64,000 bases of DNA from Thalassospira mesophila (GTDB lineage Bacteria; Pseudomonadota; Alphaproteobacteria; Rhodospirillales; Thalassospiraceae): NCBI RefSeq assembly GCF_002115755.1, contig NZ_JFKA01000002.1, forward strand, positions 558,001 through 622,000, in the 5' to 3' direction. Under the pieces are notes generated by a model that worked only from the letters and a program-made list of their open reading frames with translations, ran no database searches and was not told the DNA's origin. Numbering within the stretch: the stretch's first letter is position 1; every line of letters starts with the position of its first letter. A program made the position numbers and the translations under genes. Shown in pieces: positions 28,076 through 36,211 of this stretch.

Positions 28076-28268
28076 ACCTTGTGCTTGCGCGCGCAGGACG
28101 TTGATTAAAATTCAAAGAGGCCGGATGCAGAAATGTTCCCGCCTTTTTGCCATTTTGGGGCGAAATTCACTGTTTCCAATCTCGCCCTTTTCGTTGCCGG
28201 TCAAACAGCCCATCATGCCTTTGACGTGACCAGATCAAATGGTCCAACCCTTAAACAGGAGTCGCGCA

Positions 28269-28871
28269 ATGGCGAAAGTATTGGTGCTGTATTATTCGAT
28301 GTATGGCCATATCGAAACGATGGCAAAGGCGGTGGCCGAGGGGGCGACCGGCGTTGCGGGCACCACGGTTGATGTTAAACGTGTGCCCGAAACCATGCCC
28401 GAAGATGTTGCCAAAGGGGCGGGTGCCAAACTTGATCAGGATGCGCCGGTCGCAACCGTTGCCGAACTGGCCGATTATGATGCCATTATTTTTGGCGTGC
28501 CAACCCGTTTTGGCAATATGTGCGGCCAGATGCGCACCTTTTTGGACCAGACCGGCGGCCTGTGGGCACAGGGCAAGCTGATTGGTAAAATCGGCTCGGT
28601 TTTTGCCTCGACGGGCACCCAGCATGGTGGACAGGAAACCACCATCACCTCGACCCACACAACATTGTTGCATCAGGGCATGGTGATTGTCGGTGTGCCT
28701 TATAGCTGCACCGGCCTGACCAAAATGGACGAAATCACCGGCGGCTCGCCCTATGGCGCAACCACGCTGGCCGGGGCCGATGGCTCGCGCCAGCCCTCGG
28801 AAAACGAGCTTGAAATTGCCCGCTTCCAGGGCAAACATGTCGCCGAACTTGCAGCCAAACTGGCCAGCTAG
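28269..28871 (+). CDS. wrbA: NAD(P)H:quinone oxidoreductase, WrbA type
   Basis: 200 residues, flavodoxin-like. FMN-binding [10 protein letters not shown] near the N-terminus, central [25 protein letters not shown] and the conserved THGGQETT-like TQHGGQETT segment identify WrbA/NQO type IV. It reduces quinones by two electrons and protects against redox cycling. The start 28269 follows ACAGGAG; the longer frame from 28239 lacks a site. Confidence 0.93.
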   Translation: MAKVLVLYYSMYGHIETMAKAVAEGATGVAGTTVDVKRVPETMPEDVAKGAGAKLDQDAPVATVAELADYDAIIFGVPTRFGNMCGQMRTFLDQTGGLWAQGKLIGKIGSVFASTGTQHGGQETTITSTHTTLLHQGMVIVGVPYSCTGLTKMDEITGGSPYGATTLAGADGSRQPSENELEIARFQGKHVAELAAKLAS

Positions 28872-28918
28872 GCTGAACTTGGCACGGAAATTACAATTGT
28901 TCTGAAATTCTGCCGCGG

Positions 28919-28945
28919 GCCGCTCTTTGCAAAATAAAGGGCGGC
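28919..28945 (+). terminator. Probable wrbA terminator
   Basis: Stem GCCGCTCTTT / AAAGGGCGGC (one T-G pair), loop GCAAAAT, 47 bp after the stop. The T tract is displaced, so moderate support. Confidence 0.5.
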
Positions 28946-29139
28946 TTGCTGCGTTTTTGGCATTTGAGCGGGCGGTTTGGCATCGGCAGGCTGTTATTGT
29001 TCGCATCGGGAAACAATGCGGTGCCGCATCGGGCCTTGTTAATCGGGCGGATTAAACCGATTTTAAAGGCAGAAAACAGTGCCAATTGACCCCCTGCGGT
29101 GATGCCATCGGGGCGGGTCCCGGACACGGAGAATGAAAA

Positions 29140-30003
29140 ATGACTGATACCGTTGAACGCCGCAAGGTCGCCCGCATCATCCGGGCGATGGATACATCTG
29201 ACGGGGCCGGTGTGCGCCTGAAACGCTCGGTCGGGTCGCCCGCCCTTGAGATGCTCGACCCGTTCCTGATGCTTGATTCCATTTCCAGCGACAAGGCCGA
29301 TGATTATATCGCCGGTTTCCCTGAGCACCCGCATCGTGGTTTTGAAACCGTGACCTATATGGTCGAAGGGGCGATGCGCCATAATGACAGCATTGGATCG
29401 GAAGGTGTTTTGCGCTCTGGCGGGGTGCAGTGGATGACGGCCGGCAGCGGAATTATTCATTCCGAAACACCGGAACAGGAAGCTGGCCTTTTGCAGGGCT
29501 TTCAGTTGTGGATCAACCTGCCCGCAAAGGACAAAATGCGCCGTCCGCGCTATCAAAACCTTGAAGCCGACCAGGTTGTTGAAATCAGCCCGGACCGTGG
29601 TGTTGATATTCGTCTGGTCGCAGGCAAGGCATTTGGCAAAACCGGCCCGGTTTCGGGCATTGCCACCAAACCGGTTTTTATGGATGTTAAACTGGCCGCC
29701 GGGGCCGAAGTAACCCTGCCGGTGCCCGATGGTCATGCCGCGTTTGTGTATGTGTTTATTGGCGATGGCGAAGTTGCCGGTCGGGCGGTGGCAACCCACC
29801 ATCTGGCAGTTTTAAAAGACGGCAATTCGGTTTTGTTAAAAGGCGGTGCCAAAGGCGGGCGGATGTTGCTGATTGCGGCGGCCCCCATCAACGAACCCGT
29901 CGCCCGGCATGGCCCGTTTGTGATGAATACCCGCCAGGAACTGATGCAGGCCTTTGAAGATTTTCAAAAAGGCCGGTTTGTCCGGGCCAAAGCCACCGGC
30001 TGA
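29140..30003 (+). CDS. Pirin family protein
   Basis: 287 residues, bicupin. The N-terminal cupin carries the metal ligands in EHPHRGFETVTYMVEG and GSGIIHSE (three His and one Glu). Pirins bind iron; some act as quercetin dioxygenases or redox-sensing cofactors, others have no known activity. Start ATG 29140 follows ACGGAG. The preceding gene, wrbA, is also a redox-related enzyme on the same strand, but a hairpin separates them. Confidence 0.9.
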   Translation: MTDTVERRKVARIIRAMDTSDGAGVRLKRSVGSPALEMLDPFLMLDSISSDKADDYIAGFPEHPHRGFETVTYMVEGAMRHNDSIGSEGVLRSGGVQWMTAGSGIIHSETPEQEAGLLQGFQLWINLPAKDKMRRPRYQNLEADQVVEISPDRGVDIRLVAGKAFGKTGPVSGIATKPVFMDVKLAAGAEVTLPVPDGHAAFVYVFIGDGEVAGRAVATHHLAVLKDGNSVLLKGGAKGGRMLLIAAAPINEPVARHGPFVMNTRQELMQAFEDFQKGRFVRAKATG

Positions 30004-30134
30004 TACCAGATATTTATGAGAATGACGCAGGGAGATCTGGTTGGGCGCGACGGCGCCGCACGGGCAGTGCCGCGAAAGGCAAGGCCACGATGCGCCCGCC
30101 CGCCGATTGAGGGCTGAAAATGCGATGACAACAA

Positions 30135-30171
30135 AATAACGGGCGCGGGGTTAAATCCTGCGCCCGTTATT
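30135..30171. terminator. Bidirectional terminator pirin / anti-sigma
   Basis: Perfect 12-bp stem AATAACGGGCGC / GCGCCCGTTATT with T-rich flank on both strands. Confidence 0.75.
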
Positions 30172-30205
30172 GTTATTTCTGTCCGCCGCGTAAAATACAG
30201 GCCGA

Positions 30206-31123
30206 TTACAGGTTTTGATGTGCGGCCAGTGCTTCGGTCCCCAAATCCACGGCGGGCCCTGGAAACAGGCGATAAACCGTTTGCCAGCCTTCTTTCGGGT
30301 CACGACAGGCGCGGCCAAAAAAGGTAATTGGCTTTTCCTGGCCCAAATCAATATTGGCGCGATATTCGCGGCAAAAACGCCCTTCTAACTGAAAGGTGCG
30401 CAGGGGTTCGATGGTGGTTTTGCCGATTTTTTCCGAATTGGTGGCAAGGGCAGCATATTTGATCTGGCCGCTTTGCGTGGTTTCCAGCGTTTCGTTAATC
30501 AGCATATCCAGCCCGGCATTATCGACCTTGGTGTCGCTGCCATTCGCGGCAATTACGGGGGCCATTGGCAATGTGGTGCGGCCATACCAGCCGCCAGTAA
30601 CAAACGCCACCGCAACGGCGGCGGCAATACCGGCACCGGCCCACCAGCGCGTGGTTTTGGCACCATGAAGTGAGGTGTGGGCAGACCCGGCGTTGGGGCG
30701 GGTCGCCACTTGCTGGTGCGAAGGGTGGGATGTGTGCGATTGATTGCGCGGCGTAAAATGTGCCACTTGCGGGTTTTCGCGACGGACAAGCGATTGCGAA
30801 GCCGCCCCGTCCTCTTCCATCACGCGGGCCTGCATTTCAAGGGCGGTATGCACGGTGATGTCGCGCGCACCGGACGATGATGCGTCCGCGCCAAAAGCCG
30901 TGTCGAGGATGGCATCGATCCGGTTTTGAAGCGGGTCGGGCACGGTGTCGTCCGCCGGGTTTTCCAAAATATCAGCTTGCAGCGCCATAATTTCCAGACG
31001 CGCGCGCAGGGCTTCATCGGTATCGAGACGCTGTTCCAGCGCCAGCCGGGCAGGCGGGTCCAGTTCGTCGTCAAGCCATGCCGATATCAGCAAATCATCG
31101 TTTGGCGTAAGGGTCGTTGTCAT
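30206..31123 (-). CDS. Membrane anti-sigma factor with surface-antigen-like periplasmic domain
   Basis: 305 residues. The N-terminus (LISAWLDDELDPPARLALEQRL) is the short anti-sigma domain of this class, here without a zinc motif. A single membrane helix lies near 168-188 (WWAGAGIAAAVAVAFVTGGW). The periplasmic part ends with the pattern FCREYRANI...FFGRACRDPKEGWQ, which resembles the GRYCREY...GRACRQPDGSW signature of 17-kDa surface antigen / RT0821 family proteins. It overlaps the ECF sigma gene by 4 bp (ATGA), so both are co-translated; it should hold the sigma factor at the membrane. Confidence 0.82.
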   Translation of the reverse strand: MTTTLTPNDDLLISAWLDDELDPPARLALEQRLDTDEALRARLEIMALQADILENPADDTVPDPLQNRIDAILDTAFGADASSSGARDITVHTALEMQARVMEEDGAASQSLVRRENPQVAHFTPRNQSHTSHPSHQQVATRPNAGSAHTSLHGAKTTRWWAGAGIAAAVAVAFVTGGWYGRTTLPMAPVIAANGSDTKVDNAGLDMLINETLETTQSGQIKYAALATNSEKIGKTTIEPLRTFQLEGRFCREYRANIDLGQEKPITFFGRACRDPKEGWQTVYRLFPGPAVDLGTEALAAHQNL

Positions 31124-31665
31124 GGAGTCCCCCGTTTTATATCGCGCGGTGGCACAGCGTGATCGGCGTCATGCAAATCAACCAGCGCACGGCGGGCGCG
31201 GGCGACGCGGCTCATCACGGTGCCATCGGGCACTTTTAAAATCTCGGCAGCTTCGCGGTAGCTGTACCCTTCGATCAATACCAGCGTCAGCGCCGATCGC
31301 TGATCTGCCGGAAGGCTCGCCAGGGCCGCGCGTAAAAACACGCGATCATTGCCCCCGTGGCCCTGAACCGGCATCCCTGCCTCGCGCGCATCCTGAAGCG
31401 AAATAACGTTTCCCGCCCTTTGTGCGCGCCGTTTTTCATCTATCCATGTGTTTTGCACAATTTTAAACATCCAGCTGTCTAACCGGGTGCCAGGCGTAAA
31501 TTGTGCAAGGCTTTCAACAGCCTTCATATAGGCGTTCTGCACCAGATCCTCTGCGGCGACGGCGTCGCGGGTCAGGGACCGGGCAAAACGAAGTATGCGG
31601 GGCAACAGGCGGGACATTTCGTCTCGCAGGGCCGGGTCGAACCTATCTGTCTGCATGGCATCCAT
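31120..31665 (-). CDS. ECF family RNA polymerase sigma factor
   Basis: 181 residues. Region 2 (AEDLVQNAYMKAVESLAQF...WMFKIVQNTWIDEKRR) and region 4 (LPADQRSALTLVLIEGYSYREAAEILKVPDGTVMSRVARARRAL) are complete. It is followed with a 4-bp overlap by its membrane anti-sigma factor. NepR/PhyR are absent, so this is not EcfG itself. A GGAAT-N17-CGTTG element about 20 bp upstream of the start suggests it transcribes itself, and a GGAAG-N17-CGTTG element faces the divergent exported protein. ATG 31665 and 31656 are both possible starts. Confidence 0.93.
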   Translation of the reverse strand: MDAMQTDRFDPALRDEMSRLLPRILRFARSLTRDAVAAEDLVQNAYMKAVESLAQFTPGTRLDSWMFKIVQNTWIDEKRRAQRAGNVISLQDAREAGMPVQGHGGNDRVFLRAALASLPADQRSALTLVLIEGYSYREAAEILKVPDGTVMSRVARARRALVDLHDADHAVPPRDIKRGTP

Positions 31666-31683
31666 ATAAGTCGGTTAATGGGA

Positions 31684-31710
31684 CAACGTACCGGGTCGAA
31701 TTTTTATTCC
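31684..31710 (-). promoter_or_regulatory. ECF-type promoter of the sigma/anti-sigma operon
   Basis: On the minus strand GGAAT, a 17-bp spacer and CGTTG, ending about 19 bp before the sigma-factor start codon. Confidence 0.5.
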
Positions 31711-31732
31711 GCACATTTTTTAAAAAGTTTTT

Positions 31733-31759
31733 GGAAGAATTAGGGCAACGTGAACGTTG
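31733..31759 (+). promoter_or_regulatory. ECF-type promoter of the divergent exported protein
   Basis: GGAAG, a 17-bp spacer and CGTTG. The same spacer and -10 as the opposite promoter. It overlaps a palindrome CAACGT-GA-ACGTTG (31746-31759). Confidence 0.5.
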
Positions 31760-31807
31760 TTCCCTCAAGAGCAGACAAAATCAGGGTTTCGCATCGGGAG
31801 AAAGCGG

Positions 31808-32476
31808 ATGGCCCAGGGACAGATGGCGCTGCTTAAACGGTTATTGCAAGGCAGTGTCAGCAGCGTTGCAACGATTGTTTTGGCGGTAACGCCCTTGTTG
31901 GCCCATACGGCGCGTGATGGCTTTTGCCCCATTACCACGCAGACGGCGGGTACCACAGGGAACGCAGATACAGATATTTGCGCGCATCATATTTCGGCGG
32001 GGGCCGGGACATATGCGGGCAGTATGCAACGGTCAGGTGGCGGTATTTCTTTTGATACGGCATCGGGCCCGTCTCCCAATGGGGACGACGCGGTTGGTGC
32101 GCCAGACAATGGTTCATTGCCGAAAAGTGGCACGGTGGCAAACGGGTATGCCGGGCCCCGATACAGTGAGGGCGCAAACGCGTTAAGCGATTTGCCGCCC
32201 GGTATGGGGGATCCTTCAGGCATGGCGGGGGAATTGCCCCATGTCATATGGCACGTTTTTGGCGCACCGGCCGGGTCGGACATTGGTTTGGAACAGGAAC
32301 GCAAGTTTATCAGGGACGGTTGGCCAACATCGCCGCAAAAAATCGGGCATAAAAATGACCTGGTGGCGAATGAGCCAGCAACGAAATTATGCAATGACGG
32401 GAAATGCCCCGCCATTGTCGCGCCGCAAGGCGCAAAAGGTGTCACGGGAAGCACGACCGGGACTAGCGGCACCTGA
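31808..32476 (+). CDS. Uncharacterised exported protein, probable ECF sigma target
   Basis: 222 residues from ATG 31808, which follows GGGAGAAAGCGG; an in-frame ATG at 31757 lies on the palindrome and is less likely. N-terminal hydrophobic segment (LLQGSVSSVATIVLAVTPLLAHTA) looks like a signal peptide. The mature part is low in complexity, rich in Gly, Ser, Ala, Asp and Pro, with four cysteines in two close sets (CPITT...ICAHH and LCNDGKC). I recognise no family. It is divergent from the ECF sigma operon and has a similar promoter motif, so it is probably that sigma factor's target. Confidence 0.6.
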   Translation: MAQGQMALLKRLLQGSVSSVATIVLAVTPLLAHTARDGFCPITTQTAGTTGNADTDICAHHISAGAGTYAGSMQRSGGGISFDTASGPSPNGDDAVGAPDNGSLPKSGTVANGYAGPRYSEGANALSDLPPGMGDPSGMAGELPHVIWHVFGAPAGSDIGLEQERKFIRDGWPTSPQKIGHKNDLVANEPATKLCNDGKCPAIVAPQGAKGVTGSTTGTSGT

Positions 32477-32543
32477 CGGCTCGAAACGTTTGATTCTGTC
32501 GTTTCTGAGCCCTGCCGCTCGTTGGGACACGTGCAAACTAATG

Positions 32544-32576
32544 CCCCGCCAGATTTACTCTGGCGGGGTTTTTTTT
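32544..32576 (+). terminator. Terminator of the exported-protein gene
   Basis: Stem CCCCGCCAGA / TCTGGCGGGG, loop TTTAC, then eight T residues. Confidence 0.85.
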
Positions 32577-32740
32577 GACCAAATCATAAAATGACGGCAC
32601 TGGCCGGCCCCGCCGTTTTCGCCTTTTCCCCTAACGCCCCGGCGTTAAAAGGTTGGCATTGCTGGTGCTAAATTCCGGCTACCGCCCAGCCCTGATCGAC
32701 CAAACGGGCAGGGCAGGAACTGTCTGAATTTCTTAAAACA

Positions 32741-32772
32741 AAACCCCGCCAGAAATTAATCTGGCGGGGTTT
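32741..32772 (-). terminator. Terminator of icd
   Basis: Perfect 13-bp stem AAACCCCGCCAGA / TCTGGCGGGGTTT with loop AATTAA, 26 bp after the icd stop; T tract on the minus strand comes from the stem and TTTTG beyond it. The core stem is the same as in the terminator at 32544. Confidence 0.8.
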
Positions 32773-32798
32773 GTCAGCTTGGCAAAACTGCCGGGCAA

Positions 32799-34016
32799 TT
32801 ACATGCTCATGGCTTTTTTCAAACCTTCGTCCAGTTTGTCGAGGAACTGGGTGGTGGTCAGCCATTTCTGGTTCGGGCCGATCAGCAATGCCAGATCCTT
32901 GGTCATAAAGCCGGCTTCGACGGTGTCGACGCAAACTTTTTCCAGGGTTTCAGCAAATTTGACAACTTCCGGGGTGCTGTCAAACTCACCACGGTATTTA
33001 AGGCCCTGCGACCATGCAAAGATCGACGCAATCGGGTTGGTCGAGGTTTCTTTGCCCTGCTGGTGCTGGCGATAGTGACGGGTCACGGTGCCGTGGGCGG
33101 CTTCTGCTTCAATGGTCTGCCCATCCGGGGTCATCAAAACAGAGGTCATCAGACCCAGCGAGCCAAAGCCCTGTGCCACGGTGTCAGACTGAACGTCGCC
33201 ATCATAGTTTTTGCAAGCCCAGACGAAACCACCATTCCACTTCATCGCACATGCAACCATGTCGTCGATCAGGCGGTGTTCATAGGTGATGCCAGCGGCT
33301 TTGAACTTGTCGGCGAATTCTTCCTGGAAGACTTCTTCGAACAGGTCCTTGAAGCGGCCATCATAGGCTTTCATGATGGTGTTTTTGGTCGACAGGTAAA
33401 CCGGCCAGCCAAGGTTAAGACCATAATTCAGGCTGGCGCGGGCAAAGCCGCGGATGCTGTCATCAAGGTTGTACATTGACATGGCAACGCCCGAAGACGG
33501 GAAATCAAACACTTCGTGTTCAATGGCTTCGCCGCCGTCAGCTGGCTGAAATTTAATTGTCAGTTTGCCCGGGCCGGGCACCTTGAAATCGGTCGCACGG
33601 TACTGGTCACCAAAAGCATGACGGCCAATAACGATCGGCTGGGTCCAACCTGGCACCAGACGCGGCACGTTGGAACAAATGATCGGCTGGCGGAAAACAG
33701 TGCCGCCAATGATGTTGCGGATGGTGCCGTTCGGCGACTTCCACATTTTTTTCAGGCCGAATTCTTCAACGCGCTGTTCATCAGGGGTGATGGTTGCACA
33801 TTTAACACCAACGCGAAATTCCTTGATGGCGTTTGCCGCATCAATGGTGATCTGGTCGTTGGTTTCATCACGTTTCTGAACGCTGAGATCGTAATATTTC
33901 AGGTCAATATCAAGATACGGCAGGATCAGTTTGTTCTTGATGAAATCCCAGATGATCCGGGTCATTTCATCGCCGTCAAGCTCGACGACCGGATTTGCTA
34001 CTTTAATTTTTGTCAT
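32799..34016 (-). CDS. icd: NADP-dependent isocitrate dehydrogenase
   Basis: 405 residues. Eukaryote-like (type II) homodimeric [26 protein letters not shown], substrate-binding [18 protein letters not shown]-like block (here FRQP), metal site DDMVAC and YDGDVQSD, C-terminal LFxxx...[12 protein letters not shown]. Converts isocitrate to 2-oxoglutarate in the TCA cycle. The start at 34016 follows AAAGGGAG; an upstream start at 34073 would add a non-conserved tail. Phosphorylation-type E. coli IDH is a different subfamily. Confidence 0.97.
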   Translation of the reverse strand: MTKIKVANPVVELDGDEMTRIIWDFIKNKLILPYLDIDLKYYDLSVQKRDETNDQITIDAANAIKEFRVGVKCATITPDEQRVEEFGLKKMWKSPNGTIRNIIGGTVFRQPIICSNVPRLVPGWTQPIVIGRHAFGDQYRATDFKVPGPGKLTIKFQPADGGEAIEHEVFDFPSSGVAMSMYNLDDSIRGFARASLNYGLNLGWPVYLSTKNTIMKAYDGRFKDLFEEVFQEEFADKFKAAGITYEHRLIDDMVACAMKWNGGFVWACKNYDGDVQSDTVAQGFGSLGLMTSVLMTPDGQTIEAEAAHGTVTRHYRQHQQGKETSTNPIASIFAWSQGLKYRGEFDSTPEVVKFAETLEKVCVDTVEAGFMTKDLALLIGPNQKWLTTTQFLDKLDEGLKKAMSM

Positions 34017-34338
34017 GCAAATATACTCCCTTTCTGGCCGCTGCCAGGTATCAGCGCGGCTGCCATTTGACAAGATCGGTCAAATTTCATCCGGCGCGCG
34101 AGGGAGCGCCCTGGCCGCGTCGGGAGAACGCAACATACAGGATGCGAACGCAAAATCAAATAGGCTGGCTTAACTTCCCTCGCAAGTTCTTTTCGTCGCA
34201 ATATGCCTTAAATAATCCTTGCTGGCGGGGGCAGGGTAAAGGGCACGCACGACGCGTTGAAAATCATTTGTTTTGCCGGTTCGCCGCCGGGCATGGCCCG
34301 GGCGGCTTTTGCTGATTTTCCGGCAGATGCTGCGGCAT
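34017..34338. other. Intergenic region upstream of icd
   Basis: About 320 bp with the icd promoter; contains a GC-rich imperfect hairpin near 34286-34312 (GCCGCCGGGC / GCCCGGGCGGC), possibly the end of the tetR transcript although without a T tract on that strand. No gene recognised. Confidence 0.4.
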
Positions 34339-34992
34339 TTATACCAGCGATGACGGGGCTTTTCCCGGATCAATCGGCGCGCCCAAACCATAACCGGCCA
34401 AAAACATATCGACCGCAATCGTCACATGTTCGATCAAATCAGGCACGCGTGGTTCCCAGCCAATAAAGGCCATTTGCCGGATATCGTAATCGGCTTTGAT
34501 CAGGCTGGTTAAAAAGCTGGCGGCCAGTTCGGGGTTGCCCTTGGGGAAATTGCCCAGTTTCATTTGCTGTTCAAAATAATCTGACAGCAGGCGGCGGCCG
34601 GTCATAAGGCCGCTTTCGTAAAAGACCCGTCCCAAATGGGGGAAACGCGGCACTTCTGCCAGAAACATCCGCATATAGCGCAGCGTGTCTGACAGGGTCA
34701 GGACCGTCATCAGGTTTTCGCCAAATTTAATTAATGTATCGCGCAGCGGTTCTTGTGAAATTGGCAAATCACGCATGATTTTGGTCACGCGCCCGGTGCA
34801 ATTGCGAATCACCGCTTCAAAAACGCCGTCCTTGTTGCCAAACAATTCATAGATGGTGCGTCGTGATCCGCCGGCTTCGGCGGTAATCATTTCCAGGGTC
34901 GTTCCTGCCAGCCCGTGTTCACAAAAAAGTTCACGCGCAGCCTCTATGATTGCTTCGCGGCGCTTTTCTGTGCGCGGGTCCATTTTTTTCAT
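34339..34992 (-). CDS. TetR family regulator of the adjacent efflux operon
   Basis: About 217 residues from ATG 34992 (TTG 35025 would add 11). HTH: REAIIEAARELFCEHGLAGTTLEMITAEAGGSRRTIYELFGNKDGVF. The C-terminal part matches the TetR_C AefR/AcrR-like shape. Divergent from the EmrA-like adaptor at 35108; the 115-bp gap contains two inverted repeats of GGTA(C)/(G)TACC type, likely its operators, so it probably represses both itself and the efflux pair. Confidence 0.9.
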   Translation of the reverse strand: MKKMDPRTEKRREAIIEAARELFCEHGLAGTTLEMITAEAGGSRRTIYELFGNKDGVFEAVIRNCTGRVTKIMRDLPISQEPLRDTLIKFGENLMTVLTLSDTLRYMRMFLAEVPRFPHLGRVFYESGLMTGRRLLSDYFEQQMKLGNFPKGNPELAASFLTSLIKADYDIRQMAFIGWEPRVPDLIEHVTIAVDMFLAGYGLGAPIDPGKAPSSLV

Positions 34993-35041
34993 TTCAGACA
35001 AGGTGCCATTCCCTTTTTGGATCAATTTAATTCTTGACCGG

Positions 35042-35088
35042 GGTACTGGCTGGTACCATATTACGCGAAATGGTACTAATCAATACCA
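35042..35088. promoter_or_regulatory. Two TetR-type operators
   Basis: GGTAC-TGGCTG-GTACC at 35042-35057 and TGGTA-CTAATCAA-TACCA at 35071-35088 share half-sites and sit between the divergent TetR and efflux genes. Confidence 0.6.
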
Positions 35089-35107
35089 AAGGGAATGAAG
35101 CTGGAAA

Positions 35108-36211
35108 ATGAACGTTAAAAAAATTCTGCTGCCCGTGATTGCCATAGCCGCAATCGGCGGCGGGGCCTATTACGGTTTTTACTGGGCGACCGAGGGTCGC
35201 TATCACGAAGAAACCGACAATGCCTATTTGCAAGCCGACCAGGTGGCGATTTCGCCCAAGGTTTCGGGCTATATTGACCGGTTGCTGGTGGAAAATAACC
35301 AGACCGTCAAAAAGGGTGACCTTTTGATGGTGATCGGCGATGAGGACTATCAGGCCAAATTCAATCAGGCCAAGGCCGCGTTTGAATCGCGCATGGCCGC
35401 CCTTGATACGATGGACAAACAAATTGCCCTGCAACAGGCCTCGATTGATCAGGCGGCCGCAAATGTTGCCATTTCAAAGGTGGATTTGAACACCACCGGC
35501 GAAGATTTTGACCGCTATAAAGACCTGGTCAAAAAGGGGGCCGCCAGCCGCCAGAAATATGACTACGCCGTTGCCGACCGCAACAAGGCCGTGGCGCAGG
35601 TAAATGCGGCCAAGGCAACCCTTGCGGTGCAGGAAGGCCAGCTTGAAGTTTTAAAAGCGCAAAAAATCGAGGCCGAACGGGCCGTGTCCGAAGCCAGTGC
35701 CGATGTTGATCTGGCCCAGCAATCGCTTGACGATACCCGTATTTCCGCCCCGTTTAATGGCGTGATCGGCAATCGCTCGGTGCAGTTGGGGGCTTTGGTG
35801 CAACCTGGTCAGCAATTATTGCTGCTGGTGCCGCTGCCCGGCGTTTATGCGGTGGCCAATTTCAAGGAAACCCAGATCGGCCATATGGCACCGGGCCAAA
35901 AGGTGACGATTGACGTTGACGCCTTTCCCGATTCAGAAATTACCGGTGTCGTCGAAAGCTTTGCCCCGGGAACCGGCGCCCAATTCAGCCTGCTGCCACC
36001 TGAAAATGCCACCGGCAACTTCACCAAAATCACCCAGCGTGTCCCGGTGCGCATCAAACTTGATCCAAGCCCCGTTGCCGATGCCTTGCGGCCCGGCCTT
36101 TCGGTGGTCGTGAATGTTGATGTGCGCGATGCCTCGGGCGAAATGCATGCCGCGGGTACCGGGCTTGCGCCTAATCAAGCCCTGATCCGCGAAGTATCGG
36201 AGCTGCAATAA
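35108..36211 (+). CDS. HlyD/EmrA family efflux adaptor
   Basis: 367 residues. One N-terminal membrane anchor (ILLPVIAIAAIGGGAYYGFYW), biotinyl-lipoyl halves (TDNAYLQADQVAISPKVSGYIDRLLVENNQTVKKGDLL and DDTRISAPFNGVIGNRSVQLGALV), a coiled-coil hairpin between them and beta-barrel domain. This is the membrane-fusion protein for an MFS drug exporter. The next gene starts on the last base of its stop (TAATG), so they form one translationally coupled operon. Confidence 0.92.
   Translation: MNVKKILLPVIAIAAIGGGAYYGFYWATEGRYHEETDNAYLQADQVAISPKVSGYIDRLLVENNQTVKKGDLLMVIGDEDYQAKFNQAKAAFESRMAALDTMDKQIALQQASIDQAAANVAISKVDLNTTGEDFDRYKDLVKKGAASRQKYDYAVADRNKAVAQVNAAKATLAVQEGQLEVLKAQKIEAERAVSEASADVDLAQQSLDDTRISAPFNGVIGNRSVQLGALVQPGQQLLLLVPLPGVYAVANFKETQIGHMAPGQKVTIDVDAFPDSEITGVVESFAPGTGAQFSLLPPENATGNFTKITQRVPVRIKLDPSPVADALRPGLSVVVNVDVRDASGEMHAAGTGLAPNQALIREVSELQ

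Noticed and set aside
28127-28229. Possible 34-residue peptide before wrbA
   Set aside because: AAGAGG is present upstream, but the sequence has no recognisable features and overlaps the wrbA leader only by chance; too weak to list.
30016-30118. 31-residue frame after the pirin gene
   Set aside because: Weak ribosome-binding site and Arg/Pro-rich composition typical of non-coding GC-rich DNA.
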